A stretch of DNA of 64,000 nucleotides from Eubacteriales bacterium (GTDB taxonomy: Bacteria > Bacillota > Clostridia > Christensenellales > CAG-138): contig JAJFTI010000030.1 of the NCBI GenBank assembly GCA_021373115.1, forward strand, positions 23,971-87,970, given 5' to 3'. The notes beneath the pieces are model-generated. The model saw nothing but the letters and a program-made list of their open reading frames with translations, had not been told where the DNA came from and searched no databases. Position numbers and translations under genes: made by a program. Below are positions 1 to 8,783 of this stretch, one piece after another. Every line of letters begins with the position of its first letter. Position 1 is the stretch's first letter.

Positions 1-1245
1 GACGAAACCGCGCCTGCCGCCGCAAGCGAGGAACTGAATATCTTCTCGCTCAAGGAGAACGAAACCGTTCAGCAGGCGGTCGTCGCATTTAACCGCGCGC
101 AGAGCGAAGTGCTCGCGATTTACACCGTGGCTATGGGCCAGGACGCGGGCGGCACGGAACAGGACTATATCAAAGCCCTCAATACGGAGCTTCTCGCGGG
201 AAACGGGCCGGATGTGCTGATTCTGGATGGACTGCCCGTTGAGTCCTATGTTCAAAAAGGCGTTCTTGCGGAAATCGGCGGAATTCTGGATCAGGCGGAG
301 GTCGTACTGCCGAATATCCGCACCGCTTCGCAGTCTCCGGACGGAAAGCTCTATGCAATGCCAACAGGCATTCGCGTACCGCTGGCCTATGCCAGCGGCG
401 ATCCGGACAGCGCGTTTTCCTCGCTCTCTGCGCTGGCGGACGCCTGCGAAGCCTCCGGAACCGAACCGCTGCTCTCCAGCACGGCATTCAACTACCAGAT
501 GCTTGCGGAAGTGCTGCTGAGTTACTATGGCGGCGATCTGTATCAAAACAAGGACGGCGCGGTAAACGCGTTCCTTTCGGACATCGGCCGTATCAGCAAA
601 GCGATCGGCGCAGACGAAGTGCTTTGCGAAGGCTGGGAAGCGGCGCAGGGCAGCACACAGGAAGAACTGCTGAAAGTCGTGCGCATGCAGAACGGCGGGC
701 CGCAGATCTGGGCGAACGCGACGAACCGGGCGTCGGCAGCGCTGTTTCTGCCCATGGGGTCGCTGTATGGGGGGATGATCAATCTCGCCGCGGCGGAACA
801 GCTGAACAAAACGTTCTGCGGAATCAACAAACAGTATGAACCGGTTGGAATCGTTGGCGTTAACCGCGCCGGCAAACATACGGATGCTGCGGCATCGTTT
901 CTGAACACACTGTTCTCTTACGATGTGCAGAGCGGCAATAAATTCGCCGAGCAGTTTCCGGTGAACCAGAAGGCAATCGAAGAAACGCTGAACCGCGTGG
1001 ATAATACCATTTCAAGCGGCATGTCGATTGATCCGGAGATCACCATCTTTGCGGAATGGCCTTCCGAGGCGATGCGTGCGATGCTGGGCTCCATGATAAA
1101 GGAACTCAACCGTCCGCTCGCGACCGATCATACCCTCAGCGAGATGCTGGTTCCGTTGATCGTGTCCTATCTCGATAGCAGCGATACGCTGGAAACCGCC
1201 GCGGGGAAGATGGAAAGCGTGATTTCCACCTATTTATCGGAATGA
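1..1245 (+). CDS. ABC transporter extracellular solute-binding protein, family 1 type (5' end outside window)
   Basis: The reading frame is open from base 1, so the signal peptide and an unknown number of N-terminal residues are missing. The visible 414 residues look like a family 1 (sugar-type) binding protein: an early stretch with VVAFNRAQSEV, then a segment on choosing and occupying a target (GPDVLILDGLPVESYVQKG), a hinge-like PTGIRVPLAYA and a late AASFLNTLFSYDVQ segment. Such proteins catch a solute outside the membrane and deliver it to MalF/MalG-type permeases. The stop overlaps the ATG of the first permease (ATGA), which supports translational coupling. The substrate cannot be told from sequence alone. 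Confidence 0.85.
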   Translation, partial: DETAPAAASEELNIFSLKENETVQQAVVAFNRAQSEVLAIYTVAMGQDAGGTEQDYIKALNTELLAGNGPDVLILDGLPVESYVQKGVLAEIGGILDQAEVVLPNIRTASQSPDGKLYAMPTGIRVPLAYASGDPDSAFSSLSALADACEASGTEPLLSSTAFNYQMLAEVLLSYYGGDLYQNKDGAVNAFLSDIGRISKAIGADEVLCEGWEAAQGSTQEELLKVVRMQNGGPQIWANATNRASAALFLPMGSLYGGMINLAAAEQLNKTFCGINKQYEPVGIVGVNRAGKHTDAAASFLNTLFSYDVQSGNKFAEQFPVNQKAIEETLNRVDNTISSGMSIDPEITIFAEWPSEAMRAMLGSMIKELNRPLATDHTLSEMLVPLIVSYLDSSDTLETAAGKMESVISTYLSE

Positions 1246-2117
1246 TACGCGCTCGAAATAAGAGAATGGGCAGGGGGGAGGCGCGCGCTGCGCTCGCCTT
1301 CCTCGCCCCGAGTCTGATCGGTATTTTCGGCATGGTGCTGCTGCCGACGGCGGATGTAATCCGAAGGTCGTTTTTTTCCGCGATGGGCAATACGTTTGTC
1401 GGGCTGGAAAACTACAGAGCCATTTTCGAAAACGAATCCTTCCGGCTCGCGGTGGGCAATACGATCCGCTTTCTGCTGGTTTGCATTCCGCTGCTCCTGC
1501 TGCTTTCGCTCGCAACCGCGCTCATGCTCTACCGGCGGAAACGGCTGCAGGATCTGTTCCGAACGACGTACCTGCTGACGCTGGTCGTTCCCGTTACGAG
1601 CGTCGTGATGATTATTCAGACCGTGTTTCATAAAAACGGGCTGCTCTCCGCGCTCTGCGCTCTGCTGGGATCGACTCCGCAGGACTGGCTCAACAGCGAA
1701 TTTGCGTTTCTCGTGCTAGTGGTCTGTTACCTCTGGAAGTACTTCGGCTATAACGTAATCCTTTGGCTTGCGGGACTTGCGGCGATTCCGGATTCCTATT
1801 ACGAGGCCGCGCGTGTGGACGGCGCAAACGAAATCAAATGTTTTTTCTATATTACGCTGCCGCAGCTGGGCGGAACGCTGTTTATTACAGGCGTTCTTGC
1901 GCTGATCAACTCCTTTAAGGTGTTTCGCGAGGCCTACCTTGTTGCGGGACGGTATCCGAACAGCAGCATCTATATGCTGCAGCATGTGCTCTCCAACTGG
2001 TTCTCCAATTTGGATATGCAGAAGATCAGCGCGGCGGCGGTGCTGCTCATGCTGTCGATCCTGCTGGTGGTTTTTGCAGCGCAGCGCCGGATGGATCGAA
2101 AAAAGGAGGGCGCATGA
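1242..2117 (+). CDS. ABC sugar-type transporter permease, MalF/UgpA-like
   Basis: This 291-residue protein is an integral membrane permease with about six hydrophobic segments. The binding-protein-dependent permease signature (EAA loop) is clear near residues 187-210 as YYEAARVDGANE followed by FFYITLP, which is where the ATPase subunit docks. The N-terminus is basic (MIRARNKRMGRGEAR) and then enters the first membrane helix. The start overlaps the stop of the binding protein by four bases, and its end overlaps the next permease. No ATPase gene of the importer lies downstream in the window. It may lie upstream, or a shared MsmX-type ATPase may serve it, which is common for this class in Bacillota. 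Confidence 0.92.
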   Translation: MIRARNKRMGRGEARAALAFLAPSLIGIFGMVLLPTADVIRRSFFSAMGNTFVGLENYRAIFENESFRLAVGNTIRFLLVCIPLLLLLSLATALMLYRRKRLQDLFRTTYLLTLVVPVTSVVMIIQTVFHKNGLLSALCALLGSTPQDWLNSEFAFLVLVVCYLWKYFGYNVILWLAGLAAIPDSYYEAARVDGANEIKCFFYITLPQLGGTLFITGVLALINSFKVFREAYLVAGRYPNSSIYMLQHVLSNWFSNLDMQKISAAAVLLMLSILLVVFAAQRRMDRKKEGA

Positions 2118-2965
2118 AAATAAAACGCTGGCAGCCCGCTTCCTTCGTTGTGCTGTTTCTATTGGCACTGCTGGTTTGGTCGCCGCTTTGGATGCTGATT
2201 ACCGGCGCGCTGACGCCGACGGACGAACTGGATCGGCATCTCTCCGGCGTGCTGGGCGCATCCGGCGAGCTGGCGAGCTGGAGCGTGCTTCCGAACCGGA
2301 TCACTTTCAAACATGTGGTGGAACTGCTGCTGGACACGCCCGCGTTCTTTCGCGTATTCTGGAATTCCTGCATTCAGGTGTTCCCGGCCGTGGCGGGACA
2401 GATTCTCGTTGGCGCGCCGGCAGCGTGGGCGCTGTCGCAACTGCGGTTTCGCGGGCGAAACGCGCTCTTTCGGCTCTATATCGTGCTGATGATCCTGCCG
2501 TTTCAAGTTACCATGGCGTCGAGCTATATCGTGCTCAACCGGCTTGATCTGATCGACACTCCCCTTGCGATTATCCTGCCCGCCATGTTCTCCGCGTTTC
2601 CGGTCTTCATTATGACAAAATTCTTCGGCGGCATTCCGCGGGAAATGCTGGAAGCGGCGCGAATGGACGGCGCAAGCGAATGGTCGCTGTTTTTTCGAAT
2701 CGGGCTGCCGCTGGGACTGCCGGGCGTTCTTTCCGCCGCACTGCTTGGCTTTGTGGAAGGATGGAATGCGGTGGAGCAACCCATTACGTTTCTGAAAACC
2801 GCTTCCTTAACACCGCTTTCCGTGTTTTTACCCGCAACAACGGTGTCGAACGCGGGTATATCGTTCGTTTCCGCCGTCGTTACGCTGCTTCCTGCGGTTC
2901 TGATTTTTCTGCTGGGGCAGCAGTATCTCGAGCAGGGCATTCTTGCCTCGGGAATCAAGGAGTAA
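2114..2965 (+). CDS. ABC sugar-type transporter permease, MalG/UgpE-like
   Basis: This 283-residue membrane protein is the second permease of the importer. The EAA loop is seen as EMLEAARMDGASEWSLFF followed by IGLPL near residues 178-202. The family's usual N-terminal helix and a long extracytoplasmic stretch precede the core. It starts four bases inside the end of the preceding permease with a GGAGG-type ribosome site, so the two halves of the channel are made together. Length is normal for the MalG family (270-300). Confidence 0.92.
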   Translation: MKIKRWQPASFVVLFLLALLVWSPLWMLITGALTPTDELDRHLSGVLGASGELASWSVLPNRITFKHVVELLLDTPAFFRVFWNSCIQVFPAVAGQILVGAPAAWALSQLRFRGRNALFRLYIVLMILPFQVTMASSYIVLNRLDLIDTPLAIILPAMFSAFPVFIMTKFFGGIPREMLEAARMDGASEWSLFFRIGLPLGLPGVLSAALLGFVEGWNAVEQPITFLKTASLTPLSVFLPATTVSNAGISFVSAVVTLLPAVLIFLLGQQYLEQGILASGIKE

Positions 2966-2970
2966 TTAAA

Positions 2971-4065
2971 ATGATGTCTGAAGAAAAACAAACAGAAGCG
3001 AAGGAGCGGACGTTTTCTCGGAAAGTCGGCCGTGTGCTGATTTGGTTTTTTGCGGTGATGCTGCTGCTGACGTTTCTTTCGCGTGCGGCAAGCGATGCGC
3101 TCAAAGCCAAGGTTTCGGTTGGCTACACGAGCACCGGATCGCTGGATCTAAGCGTGAACGGCACCGGAAAATGGGCGAGCGGCGAATCGCTGTTTTTCAC
3201 GACCTATTTCACGCGCCGGATTGCCAAGGTATTTGTGAAGCCCGGAGAATCGGTTCAGGAGGGCGACCCGCTTTTTGCCTACGACGTTTCCACCGTAACC
3301 GGCGGAAAAGACGTATCCAAACAAAAGGTAGCCGCCGCCGAGCGGGCGCTGGAGAAAGCAAAGACGCTTTTAAAGGAGCAGCCGGATTCCGCTTACGCCG
3401 CAAGCACGGTGGAAAACGCCGAACAGTCGCTCCTGCTTGCCCGGTTTACCTATGAACAGTATGTTGCGCTGCAGAACGGCGGCGTGGTTCGCGCGCCGTT
3501 TTCCGGCACGGTGATCGCTTGCGACCTTGCCGCCGGAAAGGCCTCCGTTTCCGGAACCAGCGGGCTTGAGGTTGCTTTGGGCACGCCGCAGCTTACGATG
3601 CAGATTCCGAAAAAAGAAGCGGAGCGCATTACAATCGGGGACGAGATCACCCTGCTGCGCGATGGAAAGCAGGAGGATCAAACGCTGAGCGTACGCTCGA
3701 TCTCCGCGCTGGACGCAAACGATACCGTTACCGTAATTGGCGGCGGAAACGGCGGCACGGAGCGGGAGATTGGCGCTTCGCAGGACTGGAAAATCCGAAA
3801 AAAATCCGGGCAGTACGACACCTGTGTTCCGCTGGAGGCGCTTCGGCAGGGCGGCGGGGACACGTACTATGTATTCGTGATTCGTGAGAAATCGACGATT
3901 CTCGGCACGGAACTCATGGCCGTTCAAGTGGATGTTAACCTGCTCGCGCATGACGACAAGCGCGCCGCGGTGGACGGCGAACTGACGAGTGAAGACCGCC
4001 TCGTAACCGCCTGCTCCAAGGAGATTGTCGATGGCGACTTGGTGGTACTGCAAAATGCGGAATAA
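2971..4065 (+). CDS. HlyD/MacA-like membrane-fusion adaptor protein
   Basis: This 364-residue protein has a charged cytoplasmic N-terminus, a single membrane helix at about residues 20-40 (VLIWFFAVMLLLTFLS) and a large extracytoplasmic part. The latter has a biotinyl-lipoyl-like half (KVFVKPGESVQEGDPLF), a helical hairpin (about residues 110-160), the second lipoyl half (GVVRAPFSGTVIACDL) and beta-rich domains. This is the order of periplasmic adaptor proteins of MacAB/HlyD systems, which in Gram-positives act with MacB-type ABC exporters. ATG 2971 is preceded by AAGGAG five to ten bases upstream. An upstream in-frame extension would run inside the permease gene and is rejected. It sits six bases behind the importer permease, an unusual partner. 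Confidence 0.8.
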   Translation: MMSEEKQTEAKERTFSRKVGRVLIWFFAVMLLLTFLSRAASDALKAKVSVGYTSTGSLDLSVNGTGKWASGESLFFTTYFTRRIAKVFVKPGESVQEGDPLFAYDVSTVTGGKDVSKQKVAAAERALEKAKTLLKEQPDSAYAASTVENAEQSLLLARFTYEQYVALQNGGVVRAPFSGTVIACDLAAGKASVSGTSGLEVALGTPQLTMQIPKKEAERITIGDEITLLRDGKQEDQTLSVRSISALDANDTVTVIGGGNGGTEREIGASQDWKIRKKSGQYDTCVPLEALRQGGGDTYYVFVIREKSTILGTELMAVQVDVNLLAHDDKRAAVDGELTSEDRLVTACSKEIVDGDLVVLQNAE

Positions 4066-5116
4066 ACGGGTTTGGCTGCGCGCCGCGCTGCTCGCGGCGG
4101 TATCGCTTACCAGCTGGCTGATGGCGCTGGGGTGCGCAAACCGGCTTGCGTCGCAATACGCCGGGGTAAGCGTTCGTCTTGCGGAAGCCGCCGTCACGGC
4201 AAAGCAGATTCGGCAGGCGAACGAACAGAGCGCGAGCTCCGGACTGGTCTGTAGCGCGGCCTGGACGCGGGGACTGTCAATTCTGGCTGAAAACGCGGCG
4301 TTCGGCCTGGAAACAAAGCTCAGGATTCTTTCCGTCTACGGGGATATGCGCGAGGTTGCGCCGATGAAACTGCTCTGCGGCAGTTTTCCGGTGGAGGATG
4401 ATACAAGCGGCTGCCTGATCGACGCGAAATCCGCTTGGAAGCTGTTTCACTCCGGCGACTGCACTGGCGCGAGCGTGTCCGCCGGGGATGCGCGGTATAC
4501 GGTTCGCGGAATTGTGGAGACATACGAACCGGTGCTTCTCATTCGCAACCAATCGGCAAAGTTTGAGAACCTCGAATTCGCCATGCCGGATCCTTCGGCG
4601 TCCAGGCAGGCGATTGAAACATATCTCTACCGCTGCGGGAGCAGCGCGGAGAGCGAAATGCTCGTTGAGAACGGGCTTGCGGCAAGGATTGTTCGAGGCG
4701 CCGCTTGGATTCCGCTGTACCCGGCCGCCGCCGCGGCTGCGGTTTGGCTGTTTTTTTGCGCCTGGAACAAACGCGGCAGCGCGCGGTCCTCTCTGCCTTA
4801 CTGGATCGCGGGTGCTTCTATAGCGGCGGCTCTGGTATGCCTGCTTGTGCGAACGGCATATTGGCCGCAATCCTTTCTGCCGACGAAATGGTCGGACTTC
4901 TCCTTCTGGCCGCGGCTGATCGAGGGCTGGCGGGAGCAGTGGAAGGCGCTTTCGCTGGCAACGCCCCTGCCAAAGGAGATACAGTTCTTCCAATCGATCC
5001 GCCGAATCGCTTTCCTGCTGACGGTTGCCTTGCTGTCGGGCGGATGGGGCGTTTCGTCGATGCGGCTTGCAGCGGCAAGGCGCCGCTTGCCTTCTGGAAA
5101 GATGAATGAAACATAA
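4055..5116 (+). CDS. Membrane protein with a MacB_PCD-like extracytoplasmic domain; function unknown
   Basis: This 353-residue protein has an N-terminal membrane helix, an extracytoplasmic domain of about 190 residues and three further membrane helices at about 220-240, 250-270 and 320-340. The external domain has a pattern reminiscent of MacB_PCD domains of ABC exporters: KLLCGSFP, then CLIDAKSAWKLFHSG, then YTVRGIVE. The FtsX-type C-terminal permease domain is not recognisable, so it is either a divergent half or a relative with another role. It overlaps the adaptor gene by 11 bases, so the two are probably expressed and act together. The start at ATG 4055 gives the usual basic N-terminus (MRNKR) before the helix. 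An earlier ATG at 4025 would add ten residues. Confidence 0.55.
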   Translation: MRNKRVWLRAALLAAVSLTSWLMALGCANRLASQYAGVSVRLAEAAVTAKQIRQANEQSASSGLVCSAAWTRGLSILAENAAFGLETKLRILSVYGDMREVAPMKLLCGSFPVEDDTSGCLIDAKSAWKLFHSGDCTGASVSAGDARYTVRGIVETYEPVLLIRNQSAKFENLEFAMPDPSASRQAIETYLYRCGSSAESEMLVENGLAARIVRGAAWIPLYPAAAAAAVWLFFCAWNKRGSARSSLPYWIAGASIAAALVCLLVRTAYWPQSFLPTKWSDFSFWPRLIEGWREQWKALSLATPLPKEIQFFQSIRRIAFLLTVALLSGGWGVSSMRLAAARRRLPSGKMNET

Positions 5117-5220
5117 AAAAAGCAGGCGTGCTGCCGGCAGGCAAGAAAAAAGCGGAGGATTTGAATTGCGGGATTGCCTGCGAAAATTATCGGAAGGAAA
5201 CACGCAAACGTCGCACCGGG

Positions 5221-5229
5221 TGCTATAAT
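5221..5229 (+). promoter_or_regulatory. Extended -10 promoter for the MFS gene
   Basis: TGCTATAAT is a perfect extended -10 (TGnTATAAT). The region 17 bases upstream has only a weak -35. Transcription would begin near 5236. This excludes the ATG at 5174 as a start and supports the TTG start at 5291. Confidence 0.6.
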
Positions 5230-5290
5230 AATATGCGCTCCGGTGCGCCCGAATACGCGGGCGAAACTGTGCGGAAGCCCAGAGGTCGCT

Positions 5291-6535
5291 TTGCCAATAA
5301 CACAGCCTGCGAAAAGCATACTGAACAATCCGTTTCTTTCGCTGAAACATAAGAACTACCGGTATTATTTTTGCGGTATGTGCGTCTCTACGATCGGCAC
5401 ATGGATGCAGAACACCGCGCAGCCTTGGCTCGCCTATTCGCTGACCAAGTCCGCGTTGCTGCTCAGCGTCGTCAGCGCGCTGCAGTTCCTTCCCGCCCTG
5501 CTGTTTTCCCTCTTTGCGGGCGTGCTGATCGACCGTTTGCCCAAGAAGAAAATGCTGATTGTGACGCAGACGCTTTCGCTGCTGATCACGTTCGGATTAT
5601 GGCTGATATCCAAGTTCGGCGGAATTCAATACTGGCATCTGCTGATTTCCGCAACGCTTCTCGGCTTTGTCAACACGCTAGACATGCCGCTTCGCCAGGC
5701 GTTTGTCGTGGAAATGGTCGGGCATGAGGATCTGACGAACGCCATTGCGCTCAACTCGCTGACCTTTAACGCCGCGCGGCTGATCGGCCCCTCCCTTGCG
5801 GGCATCGTTATGGGCGCGCTTGGCGTACCTGCGTGTTTTCTGATGAACTCGCTGAGCTTTTGCGCGGTGCTGATCAGCCTCTTTTTCATCCACCCGCATC
5901 CGGTGGTGCCGAACGGGGATACCGTGCGGCTGGGTGTGATGGAGAGCATCCGTGAGGGGCTGCGGTACATTCGCTGGGACGAGGATCTGTTTCTTTCGAT
6001 GCTGTTTATCGCCGTCGTCTCCACGTTTGCAATGAATTACAGCGTCAGCGTACCGGTATTTGCGCAGCAGATCCTTGGTCTTGCGGAGACGGGATACGGC
6101 TTTCTGCTCTCCAGCCTCGGCGCGGGCGCGCTGCTTGGCGCGCTGCTCGTTGCGTCGCTGAGCAGGAGCGGGCCTAGGCGGTTTATCCTGTATGTGCTGC
6201 CGGCTATTACGGGGATTGTGCTGATTTTCATCGGTTTGACAAGCGACTTTGCCGAAACGAGCGTTGCGCTCGCGCTTGGCGGATTCCTGTTCGTGACCTA
6301 TCTTTCCACCGCAAATTCGAATATTCAAATTCGGACGGATGACCGCTTTCGCGGCCGCGTGATGAGCGTGTACTCGCTGATTGTCGCGGGGTCTTCGCCT
6401 ATCGGCAATTTGTTTGTCGGCGCCGCGGACAGCTGGTTTGGCGCGCGCATGGGGTTCATTGCCTGCGGCGTTGCGGTGCTCGCATTCGTGATACCGCTTT
6501 ATATTAAGATGGCGGCGGGGCGAAATCGCGTATAA
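5291..6535 (+). CDS. MFS transporter, EntS/MFS_3-like exporter
   Basis: This is a 414-residue, 12-helix major facilitator. It starts with NNPFLSLKHKNYRYYFCG, the usual opening of the MFS_3 (enterobactin-exporter-like) group, and has the loop 2-3 signature GVLIDRLPKKKML and FRGRVMSVYSLIVAG late in the protein. Members export small molecules or drugs; the substrate here is unknown. The chosen TTG at 5291 follows AGAGG by five bases and lies downstream of the predicted promoter. The open frame extends upstream to 5174, but that segment precedes the transcription start and has no helix or family resemblance. A terminator follows at 6621. Confidence 0.88.
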   Translation: MPITQPAKSILNNPFLSLKHKNYRYYFCGMCVSTIGTWMQNTAQPWLAYSLTKSALLLSVVSALQFLPALLFSLFAGVLIDRLPKKKMLIVTQTLSLLITFGLWLISKFGGIQYWHLLISATLLGFVNTLDMPLRQAFVVEMVGHEDLTNAIALNSLTFNAARLIGPSLAGIVMGALGVPACFLMNSLSFCAVLISLFFIHPHPVVPNGDTVRLGVMESIREGLRYIRWDEDLFLSMLFIAVVSTFAMNYSVSVPVFAQQILGLAETGYGFLLSSLGAGALLGALLVASLSRSGPRRFILYVLPAITGIVLIFIGLTSDFAETSVALALGGFLFVTYLSTANSNIQIRTDDRFRGRVMSVYSLIVAGSSPIGNLFVGAADSWFGARMGFIACGVAVLAFVIPLYIKMAAGRNRV

Positions 6536-6620
6536 CGCTCTAACATCCCTCCCGACCGGGGGGAGAAGGGGAACGATACCCGAGCTGCGACTTTAAACCT
6601 GAAATTTGATACGGTCCGAC

Positions 6621-6642
6621 CCGCGCTTAGGCGCGGTTTTTT
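6621..6642 (+). terminator. Rho-independent terminator after the MFS gene
   Basis: A perfect 6-bp stem (CCGCGC/GCGCGG) with a TTAG loop is followed by six T residues. Confidence 0.85.
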
Positions 6643-6727
6643 CGTGCAATTCCGTTAAAACAATGATACGATCAAAGAAAAGCTGGCGTGAACGCCGCGC
6701 GGGCGGCACGCAGGGAGGGCGAACGAT

Positions 6728-7405
6728 TTGATCCGGATTCTGCTGGCGGATGACGACGCGCGCATCCGTTCGATCATTCGGGAATATGCGCAGGCCGAGG
6801 ACTGGACGTTTGACGAGGCCGGAGACGGGGAAGAGGCGCTGAGTCTGTTTGCTGCGGGGGGCTACTCGCTTGTCGTGCTGGATGTGATGATGCCGCATTT
6901 GGACGGGTGGGGCGCACTGAAGCAAATCCGGAAAAGCAGTTCGGTTCCGGTCGTCCTGCTCACCGCGCGCAACGAGGAATACGACCGCCTGCTCGGGTTT
7001 GAACTCGGGGTGGACGACTATATCGGCAAGCCCTTCAGCCCGCGGGAGTTGGTTGCGCGCATGAAGGCGCTGCTCAAACGCTCCGGCGCGGTTCCGGGAG
7101 CGGGAAACGTGTTTGTTTTGGGCGGTTTGCGCGTGGATTCTACCGCGCGGACGGTTCAGATTGACGCGGAAAGCGTGAATCTCAGCCCGAAGGAGTTTGA
7201 TCTGCTGGCGTTTTTCGTTTCAAAACCGGAAGTTGCGTTTACGCGGGATCAGCTTCTGAACCATGTGTGGGGGTATGATTTCTTTGGCGACGCGCGGACG
7301 GTGGACACGCATGTGAAGAGCCTTCGAGAAAAGCTGGGCGTTTACCGCGAGCATATTGTGACCGTCTGGGGAACCGGTTACCGGTTTACAGGAGGCAGGG
7401 CATGA
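6728..7405 (+). CDS. OmpR/PhoB-family response regulator
   Basis: This 225-residue protein has a receiver domain (residues 1-115) with the acidic pocket DDD at 8-10, phospho-acceptor D52 in LDVMMP, T79 and K101 (GKPFSP). It then has a winged-helix DNA-binding domain (about 128-223) with SPKEFDLLAFF, VWGYDFFGDARTVDTHVK and the terminal GTGYRF. It starts with TTG at 6728, preceded by GGAGGG at seven bases; there is no better ATG. Its stop overlaps the kinase start (ATGA), so the pair is a coupled operon. A weak extended -10 (TGATACGAT at 6664-6672) may drive it. The target genes are unknown; the converging DUF2202/polyferredoxin genes are neighbours only. Confidence 0.93.
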   Translation: MIRILLADDDARIRSIIREYAQAEDWTFDEAGDGEEALSLFAAGGYSLVVLDVMMPHLDGWGALKQIRKSSSVPVVLLTARNEEYDRLLGFELGVDDYIGKPFSPRELVARMKALLKRSGAVPGAGNVFVLGGLRVDSTARTVQIDAESVNLSPKEFDLLAFFVSKPEVAFTRDQLLNHVWGYDFFGDARTVDTHVKSLREKLGVYREHIVTVWGTGYRFTGGRA

Positions 7406-8739
7406 AGCGGATTTCTGCGAAACTGACGCTTGCGTTTCTCGGCATGGCAGCGCTTGCCGTCGCGCTGATATGGCTGATACAGGCGGTGTTTCTGAATGAC
7501 AGTTATCTCAACCGGCGGGTGGAAAGCATTGATCAGGCGGCCGATTCTTTTTCGATTGCGGCCAAACCGGATTATGCCGCGCTGGAAAGCGCGCTCAATG
7601 TAAGCCTGCTTGCAGTCAACGATCAGGGAAGCGTTGTGTACCAGTCCGACGGGCTGCCTATGCGCGGGCAGATTGTCAAGCGCATTCCGGAATTAGCCGC
7701 CGAGGCGGGCGGCGGGGTGGAATACCTGCAAACAGAGACGGATGAAGCACGCTACGCGCTGATCAGCCGCACGGTCGAGGGCGGAACGCTGCTGATTGTG
7801 TTTTCCCTGGTCGATGTTTCCGAGGCCTCCCGCGTGCTGCTCCAGCAGTTGTGGATCATCACCGCCGTGCTGCTGATTGCGGCTCTGCTGCTCTCGGTAT
7901 TCCTCTCCCGTCTGTTCTCCCGCCCGATCGTCGCCGTGACAAAGGCGGCAAAGGCCATGGCGGCCGGGAATTATTCGATCAAGACGCCGGTTACCGCCCG
8001 GGATGAGATTGGCCAGCTGACGCAGGCGCTCAACGAGCTGGGCGACGAACTGGGAAAGGCGGAGGAGCTGCGCCGGGAACTGATTGCCAATGTTTCGCAC
8101 GAGCTGCGCGCGCCGCTGACGATTATCCGCGGCTTTGCGGAGACGGTTCGGGATGTAACCTGGCCGAACGAGCAGAAACGGACGGAACAGCTCAACGCAA
8201 TCAGCAGCGAGTCTGCGCGTCTCGGCGCGCTCGTAAGCGATATTCTGGATTACTCCAAGCTGCAGTCCGGCGCGGAACCAATGAACCCTGTCGTTTTTTC
8301 CTGCGCGGAAACGCTGGGCTGCATTCTGGGGCGTTTTGAAATCGAGGCGGGCAAGCGCGATATCGCGCTGGAGCTGGACTGCCGCAAAGGGGAAATCCGC
8401 TTTGACCGCGCGCAGTTTACGCAGGTGATGAACAATCTTCTGGACAATGCCATTCGGCATGCAAAGCCGCGTTCCCGCGTCCGCATCGCCTGTGAACCGC
8501 TTGAAAAAAACATGCGGATTTCAATTGAAAACGCGGGCGAACCGATTCCGCCGGAGGAACTGCCTAAAATATGGGATCGTTACCACCGCGCGCCGAAGAC
8601 CGGCGAAGCGGGCGGCCTCGGCACGGGGCTTGGGCTCGCGATTGTCAAGAGCATACTGGAACGCCATAGCGTGGCTTACGGCGCGGCAAGCGACGAAACG
8701 GGGACCGTATTCTGGTTTGAGACGATGGCAAACGCGTAA
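7402..8739 (+). CDS. Sensor histidine kinase (HAMP-HisKA-HATPase_c)
   Basis: This 445-residue kinase has membrane helices at about 8-30 and 148-170 enclosing an extracytoplasmic sensor of about 115 residues. A HAMP linker follows (RPIVAVTKAAKAMAAGNYS), then the dimerisation/phospho-acceptor helix with H233 in NVSHELRAPLTIIRG, and the ATPase domain with N box NNLLDNAIRHA and G box GTGLGLAIVKS. It is the partner of the response regulator it overlaps by four bases. The sensor domain has no recognisable ligand fold. Confidence 0.93.
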   Translation: MKRISAKLTLAFLGMAALAVALIWLIQAVFLNDSYLNRRVESIDQAADSFSIAAKPDYAALESALNVSLLAVNDQGSVVYQSDGLPMRGQIVKRIPELAAEAGGGVEYLQTETDEARYALISRTVEGGTLLIVFSLVDVSEASRVLLQQLWIITAVLLIAALLLSVFLSRLFSRPIVAVTKAAKAMAAGNYSIKTPVTARDEIGQLTQALNELGDELGKAEELRRELIANVSHELRAPLTIIRGFAETVRDVTWPNEQKRTEQLNAISSESARLGALVSDILDYSKLQSGAEPMNPVVFSCAETLGCILGRFEIEAGKRDIALELDCRKGEIRFDRAQFTQVMNNLLDNAIRHAKPRSRVRIACEPLEKNMRISIENAGEPIPPEELPKIWDRYHRAPKTGEAGGLGTGLGLAIVKSILERHSVAYGAASDETGTVFWFETMANA

Positions 8740-8772
8740 AATCAGGCTCCGGCGATTGCCGGAGCCTGATTT
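8739..8772. terminator. Bidirectional terminator between convergent genes
   Basis: A perfect 15-bp inverted repeat (arms 8739-8753 and 8758-8772, AAATCAGGCTCCGGC and its complement) with a GATT loop has T residues on one side and A residues on the other. It can stop the kinase mRNA and the oppositely directed polyferredoxin mRNA. Confidence 0.85.
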
Positions 8773-8783
8773 CTATATGTACG

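Noticed and set aside
5174..5290. Longer N-terminus for the MFS protein from ATG 5174
   Set aside because: It lies upstream of the predicted transcription start and lacks helix or family resemblance.
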